Positions 50,654-59,164 of a stretch of 64,000 bases of DNA are shown in pieces; positions within the stretch are counted from its first letter, which is position 1; the number at the start of each line of letters is the position of its first letter. The translations under genes were made by a program, and so were the position numbers. The DNA is from Petroclostridium xylanilyticum. Lineage in GTDB: Bacteria > Bacillota > Clostridia > SK-Y3. The stretch spans positions 62,001 to 126,000 of the forward strand of contig NZ_NPML01000012.1 in the NCBI RefSeq assembly GCF_002252565.1, in the 5' to 3' direction. Below the pieces are notes generated by a model. It saw only the letters and a list, made by a program, of their open reading frames with translations, searched no databases and was not told the origin of the DNA.

Positions 50654-52441
50654 TCATATTTCTTTATATAGTATTTCAACCCCTGCAGGGTCAATTGCAT
50701 TCAATTCTTTTATAGATCTTAAAATCTCATTGACAGCCATTTGTTTAAATCCATTATTGTAATATAATTTTCCCAGCTCAAGAAGAACCTTGTTAGAATT
50801 TATAAAATTTAACACATTCAATAATTTTTCAAACAAATCAAACTCTTGAATCTTTAACAGTTCAGCTAATATTGCCAGTGTTATTTGAAGAATTTTATCA
50901 TGGTCGTCTTCTTCTAAGAGAATTACTTCTTCTTTACCTGAAAAAACATTATATAATTGAAGGTATATTCTGTACAAAAAATCATCACTACTTTGTTTTA
51001 TCTTATTAAGTACAGTTTCAATATTGTTTAGGTCATGCATAAGACTATACATGAATATATATTTTAAGCTTTCCCGATATTCACTGCTTTTCTCCGGCAA
51101 TTTAATAAACATTTTAACCGCTTCTGCACTCTTTTTTTGATAAAATAGGTTGATGCCAATCAAAAAATTCACTTGACTGTCGCTTTTATCCATCTCCCTC
51201 GCCTTTTCCAGATATCCCATTGCTATATCATATAAGCCTTCGCTTATTAATACACCTGCAACTAATAACAGGTTAGGTACATACTCTAAATTAAAATACT
51301 GGGATAATCTAAACGATACATATCTCTTGTTTTCATATAAAATATTTAATATTTTACCAATCCTATAAACCGGGCTCTGTAAGTATGGATTTATCCTTAA
51401 TACATTTTCAAAGCATTCAAAAGCTTTTTGATAGTCCTCCATTTGAAAATATATCTCCCCCAATGCCTGGTACGGCCGGTAGGTGCCACATCCATCAAGA
51501 AACTCCAGTTGTATAGGTGCGGGACCAAGTTCTATACATTTTTTAAAACTATCCATGGCAAGGGTATACTGTCTATTTTTTAAATAGATATGCCCTCTTA
51601 TTAACTCCAGGTCTGTAAACCCAGGGTATGCCTTTAGCCCTTCTTCGATAGCCCTTAAAGCCTCTCTGTATTCTCTCAACTCATCAAAGCACATGATACG
51701 TCTGATTACTAGCTTAGATGAATATCCGGCGTTAAAATCCAGATTCCTATAAACTTTATCAAATAGTTCTAGAGCTTTCCTCTGGTCTCCTAAAGCAAAG
51801 TATTCATTTCCTAAATTAAATAGATGAAAACGGTTGTGAGGATCTTTCTTAAGTTCTTCTTCAATAATTGAAATATTTCTTTCCCGCTTGTTTTTTTCTG
51901 CCGCCACATCATTTAGATACCCATAATGAAAGATTTCAATATCTTCTGTGGAAAAATAGTTATAGTCCATTTTACCATTTACACAGGTCAACTGTTCATG
52001 GATAGCACCTACAAATTGATATTTTTTGTTATTCCTCAGCAGCCGCAAGTTAAGATTTGACACTATATCCTTTCCGGGTCTTTCCCCTGCATAGCTTAAT
52101 GTTTTAAAAAAATGTCCATCTTTTGTCGATGTATTGACAAGTTGAATAAACTTGTCATAATGTTCTTTATTAAACTCATCGTCTCCATCCATTAACAAGA
52201 CCCATTCCTTGCTGGCATATTGCAAAGAAAAGTTTCTTGCATTGCTAAAGTTATTATCCCATTGGTAATACTTTACTGTTGCACCCATTTTTTTTGCAAT
52301 CTCGACCGTCCGGTCTGTCGACCCTGTATCTACAATGATCATCTCATCTACAAGTTCTTTTACACTTTTTAGACACCTTTCTAAATATTTCTCTTCATTT
52401 TTCACAATCATGCATAAGCTGACAGTCTTTTTTCTTTCCAT
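50654..52441 (-). CDS. Family 2 glycosyltransferase with TPR repeats
   Basis: A 595-residue protein. The GT2 domain (~1-220) has VSLCMIVKNEEKYLERCL, IIVDTGSTDRTVEIAK and LLMDGDDEFNKEHYD. From ~205 to ~440 there are several tetratricopeptide repeats (FNLGNEYFALGDQRKALELF, ALGEIYFQMEDYQKAFECF). This plan is found in SunS-like and protein-glycosylating enzymes in Firmicutes, where TPRs present the protein acceptor. AAGGGGAG precedes the ATG at 52441. It is co-directional with the next GT (22-base gap), so the two probably act in sequence on a spore-surface protein. Confidence 0.82.
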   Translation of the reverse strand: MERKKTVSLCMIVKNEEKYLERCLKSVKELVDEMIIVDTGSTDRTVEIAKKMGATVKYYQWDNNFSNARNFSLQYASKEWVLLMDGDDEFNKEHYDKFIQLVNTSTKDGHFFKTLSYAGERPGKDIVSNLNLRLLRNNKKYQFVGAIHEQLTCVNGKMDYNYFSTEDIEIFHYGYLNDVAAEKNKRERNISIIEEELKKDPHNRFHLFNLGNEYFALGDQRKALELFDKVYRNLDFNAGYSSKLVIRRIMCFDELREYREALRAIEEGLKAYPGFTDLELIRGHIYLKNRQYTLAMDSFKKCIELGPAPIQLEFLDGCGTYRPYQALGEIYFQMEDYQKAFECFENVLRINPYLQSPVYRIGKILNILYENKRYVSFRLSQYFNLEYVPNLLLVAGVLISEGLYDIAMGYLEKAREMDKSDSQVNFLIGINLFYQKKSAEAVKMFIKLPEKSSEYRESLKYIFMYSLMHDLNNIETVLNKIKQSSDDFLYRIYLQLYNVFSGKEEVILLEEDDHDKILQITLAILAELLKIQEFDLFEKLLNVLNFINSNKVLLELGKLYYNNGFKQMAVNEILRSIKELNAIDPAGVEILYKEI

Positions 52442-52512
52442 AATTCTCCCCTTCAATATCCCTCTGGATTAGATTCATCTTCTCTATGATATATATGAAT
52501 GCAGATATTGCA

Positions 52513-52603
52513 AAATGCCCCTAATAAATTAGGGCATAAGACCACGTTTAAAAGCTTGGCCTTATGTCCTAACCTATTTAGAGATTAGTTAGCATGCTAA
52601 CTG
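52513..52603 (-). terminator. Triple hairpin after the DUF6385 repeat gene
   Basis: Three stem-loops lie in ~90 bases: ATGCCC/GGGCAT at 52514-52537, ATAAG-CCA/TGG-CTTAT at 52536-52574 and the perfect 16-base palindrome AGTTAGCATGCTAACT at 52587-52602, which directly follows the stop codon at 52605. They isolate the DUF6385 gene from the glycosyltransferase genes. Confidence 0.65.
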
Positions 52604-52604
52604 A

Positions 52605-53354
52605 TTATACCTGCGCATTATAGTAAACGTCGAACGTACAGGTTACACCGCTTGTTTCATAGAATAATCGCGTATACTGCAAGAATTTAGCTGCTACAAG
52701 CGTAGTTTTTTGGCCTGCTGCTACACCTACCGGACCACTTGTATCGTCCACAAAATAGCTGGCAGTAGTTGTTGGACTAATCTGCAGTTGGACGGTTACC
52801 GTATTGGATCCAGTATTAAATACATAGAAGGAATACATGCTTTGCTCACCGGTATTTTGTACGAATATGCCGGCTGAGTCGATAACTCCTGCTACTGTTG
52901 TATAGCTTTCAGTAAACAGGCGTGAGGACAATTTTATACTATCTGTCGCTGCTGATAATGCTCTTATATCAAGATCTTCAGCAGTTACTGTTACTACTGA
53001 GTTCCAGATAGTAATGCTGTCGGTTGTTCCGGTTATCGGCCTGATGTCAAAGTTTTCGGCAGTCACTGTTACTACTGAGTTCCAGATGGTAATACTGTCG
53101 GTTGTTCCGGTTATCGGCCTGATGTCAAAGTTTTCGGCAGTCACTGTTACTACTGAGTTCCAGATGGTAATACTGTCGGTTGTTCCGGTTATCGGCCTGA
53201 TGTCAAGGTTCTGAGCTGTTACTGTTACCGTACCTAAATCCAATCTACCGCTGGAATCCGTGAGGATCGCTACTGTATTACCGTTTCCATCCACACCGCT
53301 TATTTGCGTTTTAAGTTGACTGGCAGTTCCATTAAACACTAGATTATTTGGCAT
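52605..53354 (-). CDS. DUF6385 protein with 26-residue tandem repeats
   Basis: A 249-residue protein. The N-terminal ~45 residues end in GRLDLGTVTVTAQNLDIR; then the unit DIRPITGTTDSITIWNS plus a VVTVTAENF linker repeats three times, with a degenerate fourth copy (~45-145), probably a beta-solenoid-like stalk. The C-terminal ~100 residues (YSFYVFNTGSNTVTVQLQIS then FLQYTRLFYET) are a DUF6385 domain. The repeats are exact or nearly so at DNA level (78-bp period). AAAGGAGGTG precedes the start, and a sigma-K-like promoter lies at 53398. The Thr/Ser-rich units and the neighbouring TPR-GT suggest a glycosylated spore-surface protein. Confidence 0.8.
   Translation of the reverse strand: MPNNLVFNGTASQLKTQISGVDGNGNTVAILTDSSGRLDLGTVTVTAQNLDIRPITGTTDSITIWNSVVTVTAENFDIRPITGTTDSITIWNSVVTVTAENFDIRPITGTTDSITIWNSVVTVTAEDLDIRALSAATDSIKLSSRLFTESYTTVAGVIDSAGIFVQNTGEQSMYSFYVFNTGSNTVTVQLQISPTTTASYFVDDTSGPVGVAAGQKTTLVAAKFLQYTRLFYETSGVTCTFDVYYNAQV
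52976..53230. repeat. 78-bp tandem repeats inside the DUF6385 gene
   Basis: Three copies with CTGATGTCAA landmarks at 53041, 53119 and 53197 (exactly 78 bases apart), plus diverged flanking units. Each encodes one 26-residue DIRPITG repeat. Copy number may change by slippage. Confidence 0.9.
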
Positions 53355-53397
53355 CACTTCTCACCTCCTTTCCAGGAGGAATAATAAAATTCTAGTT

Positions 53398-53425
53398 TAT
53401 ATTATGTCATTCTTACAAAATCTGT
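53398..53425 (-). promoter_or_regulatory. Sigma-K-like promoter of the DUF6385 repeat gene
   Basis: Minus strand: AC, 17 bases, then CATAATATA, a full match to AC-N17-CATANNNTA, ~45 bases before the start codon. Confidence 0.6.
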
Positions 53426-53463
53426 GACTGCATTTTTACTCTTCGCTATCAACTTTTTTAAAT

Positions 53464-54327
53464 TTACTTTTGCGCTTGATACCATATTTTAACTATTGAT
53501 GCTTCTGAGGTATCTACATTTCTAACCGCCATTCGTGTGAACTTTGCAAAACAGTAAGGAACAATAGCAGTCATTCCGCCAGGCTCGATAATTACATTTC
53601 CATTATCATCTATAAAATCTGCCCTATTAGGACTAATTTGTAATTTTGCAGTAACAGGATGAGGGCCTGCATTCTTGATAAAATAAGTTATGGTTTTCAT
53701 CAATGAAGTGTTCATTGTAGATGAATAAGCATACATATCACCTACCCTAATCTCTTCCACAGCTTCAACAAATTCAGTAGGTACTGCTTTACATTCACAT
53801 CCACACTTGCATTTCATCACATATTTTACTTCTACCATAGGCATAAATGTTTTGCCGGAATCAATCAATACTTTTGCAAAAGTTGCATCCTTTATTTCAT
53901 CATTTTTTAAAATCAAGCCATAATTTATTAGTTCATGATTATACCACTTCTTAACAATTTCGGTTATATCAAATGTATACTGACCTGCTTTGTTGATGTT
54001 TATACTTCCGCTGGATAATTCCGAACTAAATAAAGGTTGATTGCTCCATGTAACTGTATCCACCGCCCATGGTTCTGTTATAACATAGCATGTTACTTCA
54101 TTAGGTTGTCCTGCCCCTACCGCAGTTACATACATCTTGAAACTTGCTTCTATTATTATGGCATCTTCCGGTATAGCAGTAATAGGAAATTTTATTAATA
54201 TTCTATATATATGACTTAAATCGTACCTTCCCAAACATGCAGCCGAAACATTATGGTAATTTTTTGAAGGATTATTCCGATTAATATATACAATCTGTAT
54301 CTGAGGTCTAATAATAATTGATTCCAT
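53464..54327 (-). CDS. DNRLRE-like domain fused to a DUF6385-like domain
   Basis: A 287-residue protein. Residues ~1-175 look like a DNRLRE/CBM96-type beta-sandwich: LIKFPITAIPEDAIIIEASF, WAVDTVTWSNQPLF, FDITEIVKKWYNHELINYGL. After a Cys-rich link (KCKCGCECKAV, ~178-188) comes a DUF6385-like domain: TYFIKNAGPHPVTAKLQISP then YCFAKFTRMAVRNVD. No signal peptide, as expected for a protein placed on the spore by the mother cell. GGGGG lies before the ATG at 54327. It has a full sigma-K-like promoter and is next to the DUF6385 repeat gene. Confidence 0.75.
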   Translation of the reverse strand: MESIIIRPQIQIVYINRNNPSKNYHNVSAACLGRYDLSHIYRILIKFPITAIPEDAIIIEASFKMYVTAVGAGQPNEVTCYVITEPWAVDTVTWSNQPLFSSELSSGSININKAGQYTFDITEIVKKWYNHELINYGLILKNDEIKDATFAKVLIDSGKTFMPMVEVKYVMKCKCGCECKAVPTEFVEAVEEIRVGDMYAYSSTMNTSLMKTITYFIKNAGPHPVTAKLQISPNRADFIDDNGNVIIEPGGMTAIVPYCFAKFTRMAVRNVDTSEASIVKIWYQAQK

Positions 54328-54417
54328 ATGCAACCCCCTTTCATCCCATACTAGGAATAGCTCTCCAGCCTTATAAAAATTAAATGACCTTTGCTCAAAT
54401 TGAAAATCGCCTTTACT

Positions 54418-54445
54418 TATACTATGTAATATTCATATAAAAAGT
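54418..54445 (-). promoter_or_regulatory. Sigma-K-like promoter of the DNRLRE gene
   Basis: Minus strand: AC, 17 bases, then CATAGTATA, a full match to AC-N17-CATANNNTA, ~90 bases before the start codon and touching the terminator of the upstream CAP gene. Confidence 0.6.
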
Positions 54446-54446
54446 G

Positions 54447-54477
54447 AAAAGCGAAGCAATCATCTGCTTCGCTTTTT
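54447..54477 (-). terminator. Terminator of the SH3b-CAP gene
   Basis: AAAAGCGAAGCA and TGCTTCGCTTTT form a 12-bp stem with a 6-base loop, 8 bases after the stop codon. Confidence 0.85.
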
Positions 54478-54484
54478 TATTCAC

Positions 54485-55267
54485 TTATCTTCCTATAAAC
54501 ATCTGCACATAAATTTTTCCATATTTCGGACTATCAGCAATTCCAATTCCTATATAGTTATAATTCGGATTAAGTATGTTTTTCCTATGTCCTTCAGAGT
54601 TCATCCAGGCATTATGCGCTCTTTCCGCTGAAGTATTTCCTGCCAGGTTCTCTCCGGCATACTTATAGCTTACACCAAACTGCTTGAGCATATCAAAAGG
54701 AGAACCATAAGTAGGTGAGGTATGTGAGAAGTAGTTCTTTTCAACCATATCTTTTGCTTTAAGATTTGCTACTTCCATTACCTTCATATCTACCTTGAGC
54801 GGCTGTGCCCCTACTTTCGCCCTTTCGGCATTGGCAAGGTCAAGTATTTTTTGTGCTTCTGCACTTATCTGTCCATCCGGTTGTTCTGGAGCAGGTGCAG
54901 GCGTTGGTGCCGGATTTTGTGGAGCTGGCTTTGGTGCCGGCTGACTGTTCGGTGGATAATAAGGCTTTACATATTTTCCCGAAACAACACCAACAGTGTC
55001 ATTGTTCATGTGTATAATATACCAATCTCCTAGTTTACCAATACAGTCTACAATTTGGCCCTTATAAACAACACCTACTTTAGTGAAGTATGTTGCCGGA
55101 CCTGACCTTACATTAAGACCTGCTGCAGTAGTAACTTGCAATTGAGCTGGTATATTCGTACGGCTAAAGGGTGTTTTTGCAGCCGCCGCAACAATAGAAG
55201 ACGAACTGCTAACAAATACTGTGCACAGTACTGTTAAAATAATTAAAAATGATAATGTTTTCTTCAT
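54485..55267 (-). CDS. Secreted SH3b plus CAP (YkwD-like) protein
   Basis: A 260-residue protein: signal peptide (~1-29), a bacterial SH3 domain (~42-102) with AGLNVRSGPATYFTKVGVVY, a Pro/Ala linker (~103-130) and a CAP domain (~137-258) with ILDLANAERAKVGAQPLKV, FSHTSPTYGSPFDML, AGENLAGN and GHRKNILNPNYNYIGIGI. YkwD-type CAP proteins are frequent in spore formers, some in spore coats, but their activity is unclear. No sigma-K-like motif is seen upstream, so it may be a vegetative wall protein. Confidence 0.87.
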   Translation of the reverse strand: MKKTLSFLIILTVLCTVFVSSSSSIVAAAAKTPFSRTNIPAQLQVTTAAGLNVRSGPATYFTKVGVVYKGQIVDCIGKLGDWYIIHMNNDTVGVVSGKYVKPYYPPNSQPAPKPAPQNPAPTPAPAPEQPDGQISAEAQKILDLANAERAKVGAQPLKVDMKVMEVANLKAKDMVEKNYFSHTSPTYGSPFDMLKQFGVSYKYAGENLAGNTSAERAHNAWMNSEGHRKNILNPNYNYIGIGIADSPKYGKIYVQMFIGR

Positions 55268-55410
55268 TCCATAACACTCCTTAACATATATTGTTAACTC
55301 ATAGTTAGTTTAAGCAGAATTTAACTTTTTATTATTGTTAAATTATAGCAACCTGTGGTTGAGATTAAACAATTTTCAAGTTTGCCACGGCAACTATAAT
55401 ATAAAATGCA

Positions 55411-55438
55411 CAAAAAAAGAAGCCCTCTTCTGGCTTCA
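55411..55438 (-). terminator. Terminator of proS
   Basis: On the minus strand, GAAGCC and GGCTTC pair around a short loop and are followed by seven T residues, about 40 bases after the proS stop codon. Confidence 0.88.
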
Positions 55439-55479
55439 TTATCAATGATTATTATAAAAATTTAATATTCTTTCGTTAA

Positions 55480-56916
55480 TTAATACGCTTTGCCCCAGTA
55501 TACCATGTGTTTTGCTGGTTTGCCGCAACATACGCAGTTGTCAGAAATTTGCTCTTGTTCAAATGGAATACAACGGGCTGTTGCCCCTGTTTCCTCCTTA
55601 ATCTTATCTTCACATGCTCTATCTTCACACCACATCGCTTTAATAAAACCGGATTTTTGTGCTAAAACATTCTTGAATTCCTCTAAATTCTTTACGGTAT
55701 AAGTCTTTTCATCTCTCATTTTTCTTGCCTTTTCCAATAAATCTATTTGCATTTGTTCTAACAATTGTGCAACTTTTTCTTCAATTTCATCTAGAGAAAC
55801 AAAAATCTTTTCTCTTGTATCTCTTCGGACCAATACAGCTTGATTGTTTTCAATATCCTTTGGTCCAATTTCCAAACGAACCGGTATCCCTTTCATTTCA
55901 TATTCACTAAATTTCCATCCCGGCATCTTATCACTATCATCAATTTTAACCCTTGCTACTTTTGCCAACTTTTCTTTCAGTTGGGAAGCTTTTTCTTTAA
56001 CACCTTCTTTGTGTAGTGCAATAGGAATAATAACCAATTGTACAGGTGCAACAACTGGAGGCAGTACAAGACCATTATCGTCTCCATGTACCATAATCAT
56101 CGCCCCTATCAAACGTGTAGTCATACCCCAGGATGTTTGATGAACGTATTGTAATTGATTGTTTTGGTCTGTATATTGAATTCCAAAAGCTTTTGCAAAT
56201 CCATCTCCAAAATTATGCGATGTTCCAGTCTGCAGCGCCTTTCCGTCATGCATTAAACTTTCAATAGTATAGGTAGCTTTCGCTCCAGCGAATTTTTCCT
56301 TTTCCGTTTTTTGACCTTTTATCACGGGAATAGCTAGTGCTTTTTCACAAAAATCTGCATATACATTAAGCATTTTAATGGTTTCTTCCTGGGCTTCCTG
56401 TGCAGTAGCATGGGCAGTATGGCCTTCTTGCCATAAAAATTCTAATGTACGCAAGAAAGGACGTGTAGTCTTCTCCCAACGAACAACAGAACACCATTGG
56501 TTGTATAGCTTAGGAAGGTCCCTATAGGAGTGAATAATGTTCGCATAATGCTCACAAAATAGTGTTTCCGAAGTAGGACGTACACAGAGCTTTTCGGTTA
56601 GTTCTTCTGCTCCTCCGTGAGTTACCCATGCAACCTCAGGAGCAAATCCCTCTACATGGTCTTTTTCTTTTTGCAGCAAACTTTCTGGAATAAACATAGG
56701 CATGTACACGTTCTCATGTCCTGTTTCTTTAAACCGCGCATCTAGGATTTTCTGAATATTTTCCCAAATTGCATATCCATACGGACGAATAATCATACAG
56801 CCTCTGACACTGGAATAGTCAACTAAATCTGCTTTTTTTACAATGTCAGTATACCATTGTGCAAAATCTTCATCCATGGATGTAATTGCTTCAACAAATT
56901 TTTTATCTTTTACCAT
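55480..56916 (-). CDS. proS: Prolyl-tRNA synthetase, short (archaeal/eukaryote-like) type
   Basis: A 478-residue class II aminoacyl-tRNA synthetase that charges tRNA-Pro. Motif 2 region [20 protein letters not shown] (~145), [15 protein letters not shown] and the C-terminal anticodon-binding and zinc-like region ([20 protein letters not shown]), ending in Tyr, define the short ProS type 3 found in many Clostridia, without the editing domain of the long bacterial form. It follows ispF by 61 bp, too short for a T-box leader. Confidence 0.93.
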   Translation of the reverse strand: MVKDKKFVEAITSMDEDFAQWYTDIVKKADLVDYSSVRGCMIIRPYGYAIWENIQKILDARFKETGHENVYMPMFIPESLLQKEKDHVEGFAPEVAWVTHGGAEELTEKLCVRPTSETLFCEHYANIIHSYRDLPKLYNQWCSVVRWEKTTRPFLRTLEFLWQEGHTAHATAQEAQEETIKMLNVYADFCEKALAIPVIKGQKTEKEKFAGAKATYTIESLMHDGKALQTGTSHNFGDGFAKAFGIQYTDQNNQLQYVHQTSWGMTTRLIGAMIMVHGDDNGLVLPPVVAPVQLVIIPIALHKEGVKEKASQLKEKLAKVARVKIDDSDKMPGWKFSEYEMKGIPVRLEIGPKDIENNQAVLVRRDTREKIFVSLDEIEEKVAQLLEQMQIDLLEKARKMRDEKTYTVKNLEEFKNVLAQKSGFIKAMWCEDRACEDKIKEETGATARCIPFEQEQISDNCVCCGKPAKHMVYWGKAY

Positions 56917-56977
56917 ATTTTCATCCCTTTTACTCCCTTGTCTTACACATCAATAATAAAACATAATTATCGGACTG

Positions 56978-57466
56978 TCAAGGACCAAACTCCCCACTCT
57001 TCACTATTACACATACTGCATGTGCAGCTATGCCTTCACCGGTCCCGATAAAACCCAATCCTTCTGTAGTGGTTGCTTTCACATTTACTTGTTCTATATT
57101 AATTCCCAGAATATTGGCAATATTTTGTCTCATTGTTTGTATATATGGTGCCAGTTTAGGCCGTTGGGCAATGACAGTGGCATCTATATTATTTACATAA
57201 TATTCTTTTTCCTCCAGAATTCTCTTTGCTTCTTTTAATAAAAGCATGCTGGATATTCCTTTATATTTATTATCTGTATCCGGAAAATGCTTGCCGATAT
57301 CTCCCAGAGCTGCAGCACCTAATAATGCATCCAGTATAGCATGAATTAAAACATCTGCGTCCGAATGTCCTAACAGCCCTTTTTCATAGGGGATATCTAC
57401 ACCGCCCAGTATTAATTTTCGACCTTCTACCAATCTATGTACATCATATCCATGTCCGATCCTCAT
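56978..57466 (-). CDS. ispF: 2-C-methyl-D-erythritol 2,4-cyclodiphosphate synthase
   Basis: A 162-residue enzyme of the MEP isoprenoid pathway that cyclises CDP-methylerythritol 2-phosphate. [20 protein letters not shown] carries the metal ligands Asp and His, [19 protein letters not shown] the third His, and [15 protein letters not shown] the substrate loop; [18 protein letters not shown] is near the end. Length is normal. It lies one gene away from ispD. Confidence 0.95.
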   Translation of the reverse strand: MRIGHGYDVHRLVEGRKLILGGVDIPYEKGLLGHSDADVLIHAILDALLGAAALGDIGKHFPDTDNKYKGISSMLLLKEAKRILEEKEYYVNNIDATVIAQRPKLAPYIQTMRQNIANILGINIEQVNVKATTTEGLGFIGTGEGIAAHAVCVIVKSGEFGP

Positions 57467-57525
57467 TTCATCAAACCACCTTATTCTATAGAACGCACTA
57501 AATACTTTATATGCTATTTATATAT

Positions 57526-57954
57526 TTATTTGACTGCCTTTAACCGTGCCAAATCAGTCCAATTGCTTGCGGTGATAACTTCAACATTAGATACATCTTT
57601 CCTGAGATTTTTTACTTCTTTGCTAATCTCCGCCATTTCCATCATCATTTGTTCATGTTCGGCCTTGTTTACCTGTGTCGAATGTTCCAATGCTCTTAAG
57701 ATTCTTGTATTCTCTTCTTGTTGCACTTTTATAGCGCTAATTTCCGATTTCATAGAACTAATTTCTGTTTTCATAGAACTAATTTCTGTTTTCATAGAAC
57801 TAATTTCTGTTTTCACAGAACCAATTTCCGTTTTCACAGAATCAATTTCCGTCTTCACAGAATCAATTTCCGTCTTCATAGTTCTAATTTCTGTCTCGAT
57901 GCCTCCAAGCCTCTCATTCATTTTATTGAGCATTGCTAATATTTTTTCTTCCAT
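57526..57954 (-). CDS. Coiled-coil protein with heptad repeats
   Basis: A 142-residue protein made almost entirely of helix. Seven-residue units of the type MKTEISS or VKTEIDS repeat about eight times (~22-80), followed by a Glu/Lys-rich helix. The gene shows 21-bp repeats. GGGGTG lies before the ATG at 57954. It has no family assignment; similar low-complexity coiled coils occur in many Firmicutes. It separates ispF from ispD, which are usually adjacent. Confidence 0.65.
   Translation of the reverse strand: MEEKILAMLNKMNERLGGIETEIRTMKTEIDSVKTEIDSVKTEIGSVKTEISSMKTEISSMKTEISSMKSEISAIKVQQEENTRILRALEHSTQVNKAEHEQMMMEMAEISKEVKNLRKDVSNVEVITASNWTDLARLKAVK
57730..57890. repeat. 21-bp tandem repeats in the coiled-coil gene
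   Basis: Units such as ATAGAACTAATTTCTGTTTTC recur about seven times with small changes. They encode the heptads and are prone to copy-number change. The open frames on the plus strand here are shadows of the same repeats. Confidence 0.85.
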
Positions 57955-58071
57955 AAATATCACCCCTATCAAGTTTTTTATATATAAATATTACTAAGTA
58001 AGTTACAGACCATTAATTACTATATAGAACTATATAAATAGCACTAAGTATGTTACATTATTGTTATTTTG

Positions 58072-58148
58072 TTCACGGTTCACGGTTCTCAGTTCTCAGT
58101 TCACAGAAATTAGCCAAGAAAATACCGTGAACCGTGAACTGTGAACTA
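58072..58148. repeat. GTTCNNN heptamer hairpin, copy 3
   Basis: The left arm is GTTCACG, GTTCACG, GTTCTCA, GTTCTCA, GTTCACA; the right arm is CCGTGAACCGTGAACTGTGA. It fills part of the ~300-base gap between the coiled-coil gene and ispD. The rest of the gap has AT-rich sequence with the direct repeats TATATAGAACTATATA and ACTAAGTAxGTTAC. Confidence 0.8.
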
Positions 58149-58251
58149 AAATAGACAATGTAAAGTACTTAGTAATACTTATATAGCTATATTTTATTAT
58201 ACCTTTACTTATTACTTAGTTCAATCGAATTTTTATGATTTTTCCATCTTA

Positions 58252-58974
58252 TTATTCATATTCATCTTCTTCTAACTCTCTGCCACTTATAATCGCTTCC
58301 GCCAAGAAAATATCTTCCGGAGTAGTAATTTTTATATTTTCATAACTTCCTTCCACCATTTTCACTTGATAGCCCATCTGCTCCACAAGCATGCAGTCGT
58401 CTGTTGCACTAATTCCCTCTTCAATGGCTTTTTGATGAGCTCTTTTCAATATTTCCACCTTGAAAACCTGAGGTGTCTGTACTGCCCAGAGCTTACTTCT
58501 ATCTAAAGTATTTACAATATTGTTATTATCATCTACCAGCTTAATAGTATCTTTAACTCTTACGCCAACCGCTGCTGCATTATATTGTACAGCAGCTTCA
58601 ATAGCTTCCTCAATATGCTTAGGCAAAATTAAAGGTCTTGCGCCATCATGGATAGCTACGATAGTTGCTTCATTACTTATTTCTTTCAATCCATTGTAGA
58701 CGGAATCCTGTCTTTCCTTCCCGCCAACAACAATCTTCTTTACCTTTACCAACTCAGACATATCAATTATTTCTTTACAGGCCATGATATCTTCCTGCCG
58801 GGTGACAACAACTATTTCATCTATCAGCTCACAGTCTTCAAAAGCCTGCAAAGTATAGGCAAGGACCGGTCTATCGATAATGTTTATAAATTGTTTGTTT
58901 TTAGAAGCATTCATTCGCGACCCTTTTCCTGCAGCCACAATGATAGCAGAACAATATTCTTTATTCTTATTCAT
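58252..58974 (-). CDS. ispD: 2-C-methyl-D-erythritol 4-phosphate cytidylyltransferase
   Basis: About 240 residues. AIIVAAGKGSRMNASKNKQF is the CTP-binding loop, IAIHDGARPLILP (~105) and WAVQTPQVFKVEILKRAH (~160) are family motifs, and ISATDDCMLVEQMGYQV is near the end. It makes CDP-methylerythritol for the MEP pathway, in the pathway served by ispF. The start is uncertain: ATG at 58974 gives the normal length, while a TTG at 59013 has a better GGGGGGAA site. Confidence 0.92.
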   Translation of the reverse strand: MNKNKEYCSAIIVAAGKGSRMNASKNKQFINIIDRPVLAYTLQAFEDCELIDEIVVVTRQEDIMACKEIIDMSELVKVKKIVVGGKERQDSVYNGLKEISNEATIVAIHDGARPLILPKHIEEAIEAAVQYNAAAVGVRVKDTIKLVDDNNNIVNTLDRSKLWAVQTPQVFKVEILKRAHQKAIEEGISATDDCMLVEQMGYQVKMVEGSYENIKITTPEDIFLAEAIISGRELEEDEYE

Positions 58975-59051
58975 TTTGTGCTCTTTAAAAAAATTTTTAA
59001 ATATGTCCAGCAAATAATATTCCCCCCACTTAAGAATTGACAATTGACAAA

Positions 59052-59070
59052 AGCCAACCCGGGGTTGGCT
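59052..59070 (-). terminator. Terminator after the PIN/TRAM gene
   Basis: AGCCAACCC and GGGTTGGCT form a tight GC-rich stem, followed on the minus strand by TTTTGTC. It lies about 95 bases beyond the stop codon at 59165. Confidence 0.7.
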
Positions 59071-59164
59071 CAGTTGAAATAAAAACGATAATATTACATA
59101 TTTAATAATTGCACTATTAGTTACAAAGACTAGAAATAATTAATTCTTCAATTCTTAATTAAAT

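Noticed and set aside
53014-53214. Plus-strand frame with a repeated peptide
   Set aside because: It is only the reverse reading of the 78-bp repeats in the DUF6385 gene.
56917-56977. T-box leader for proS
   Set aside because: The gap to ispF is only 61 bases and shows no T-box sequence.
57437-57997. Plus-strand frame with Phe/Ile-rich repeats
   Set aside because: It is the reverse reading of the 21-bp heptad repeats; the minus-strand frame gives a coherent coiled coil with a ribosome binding site.
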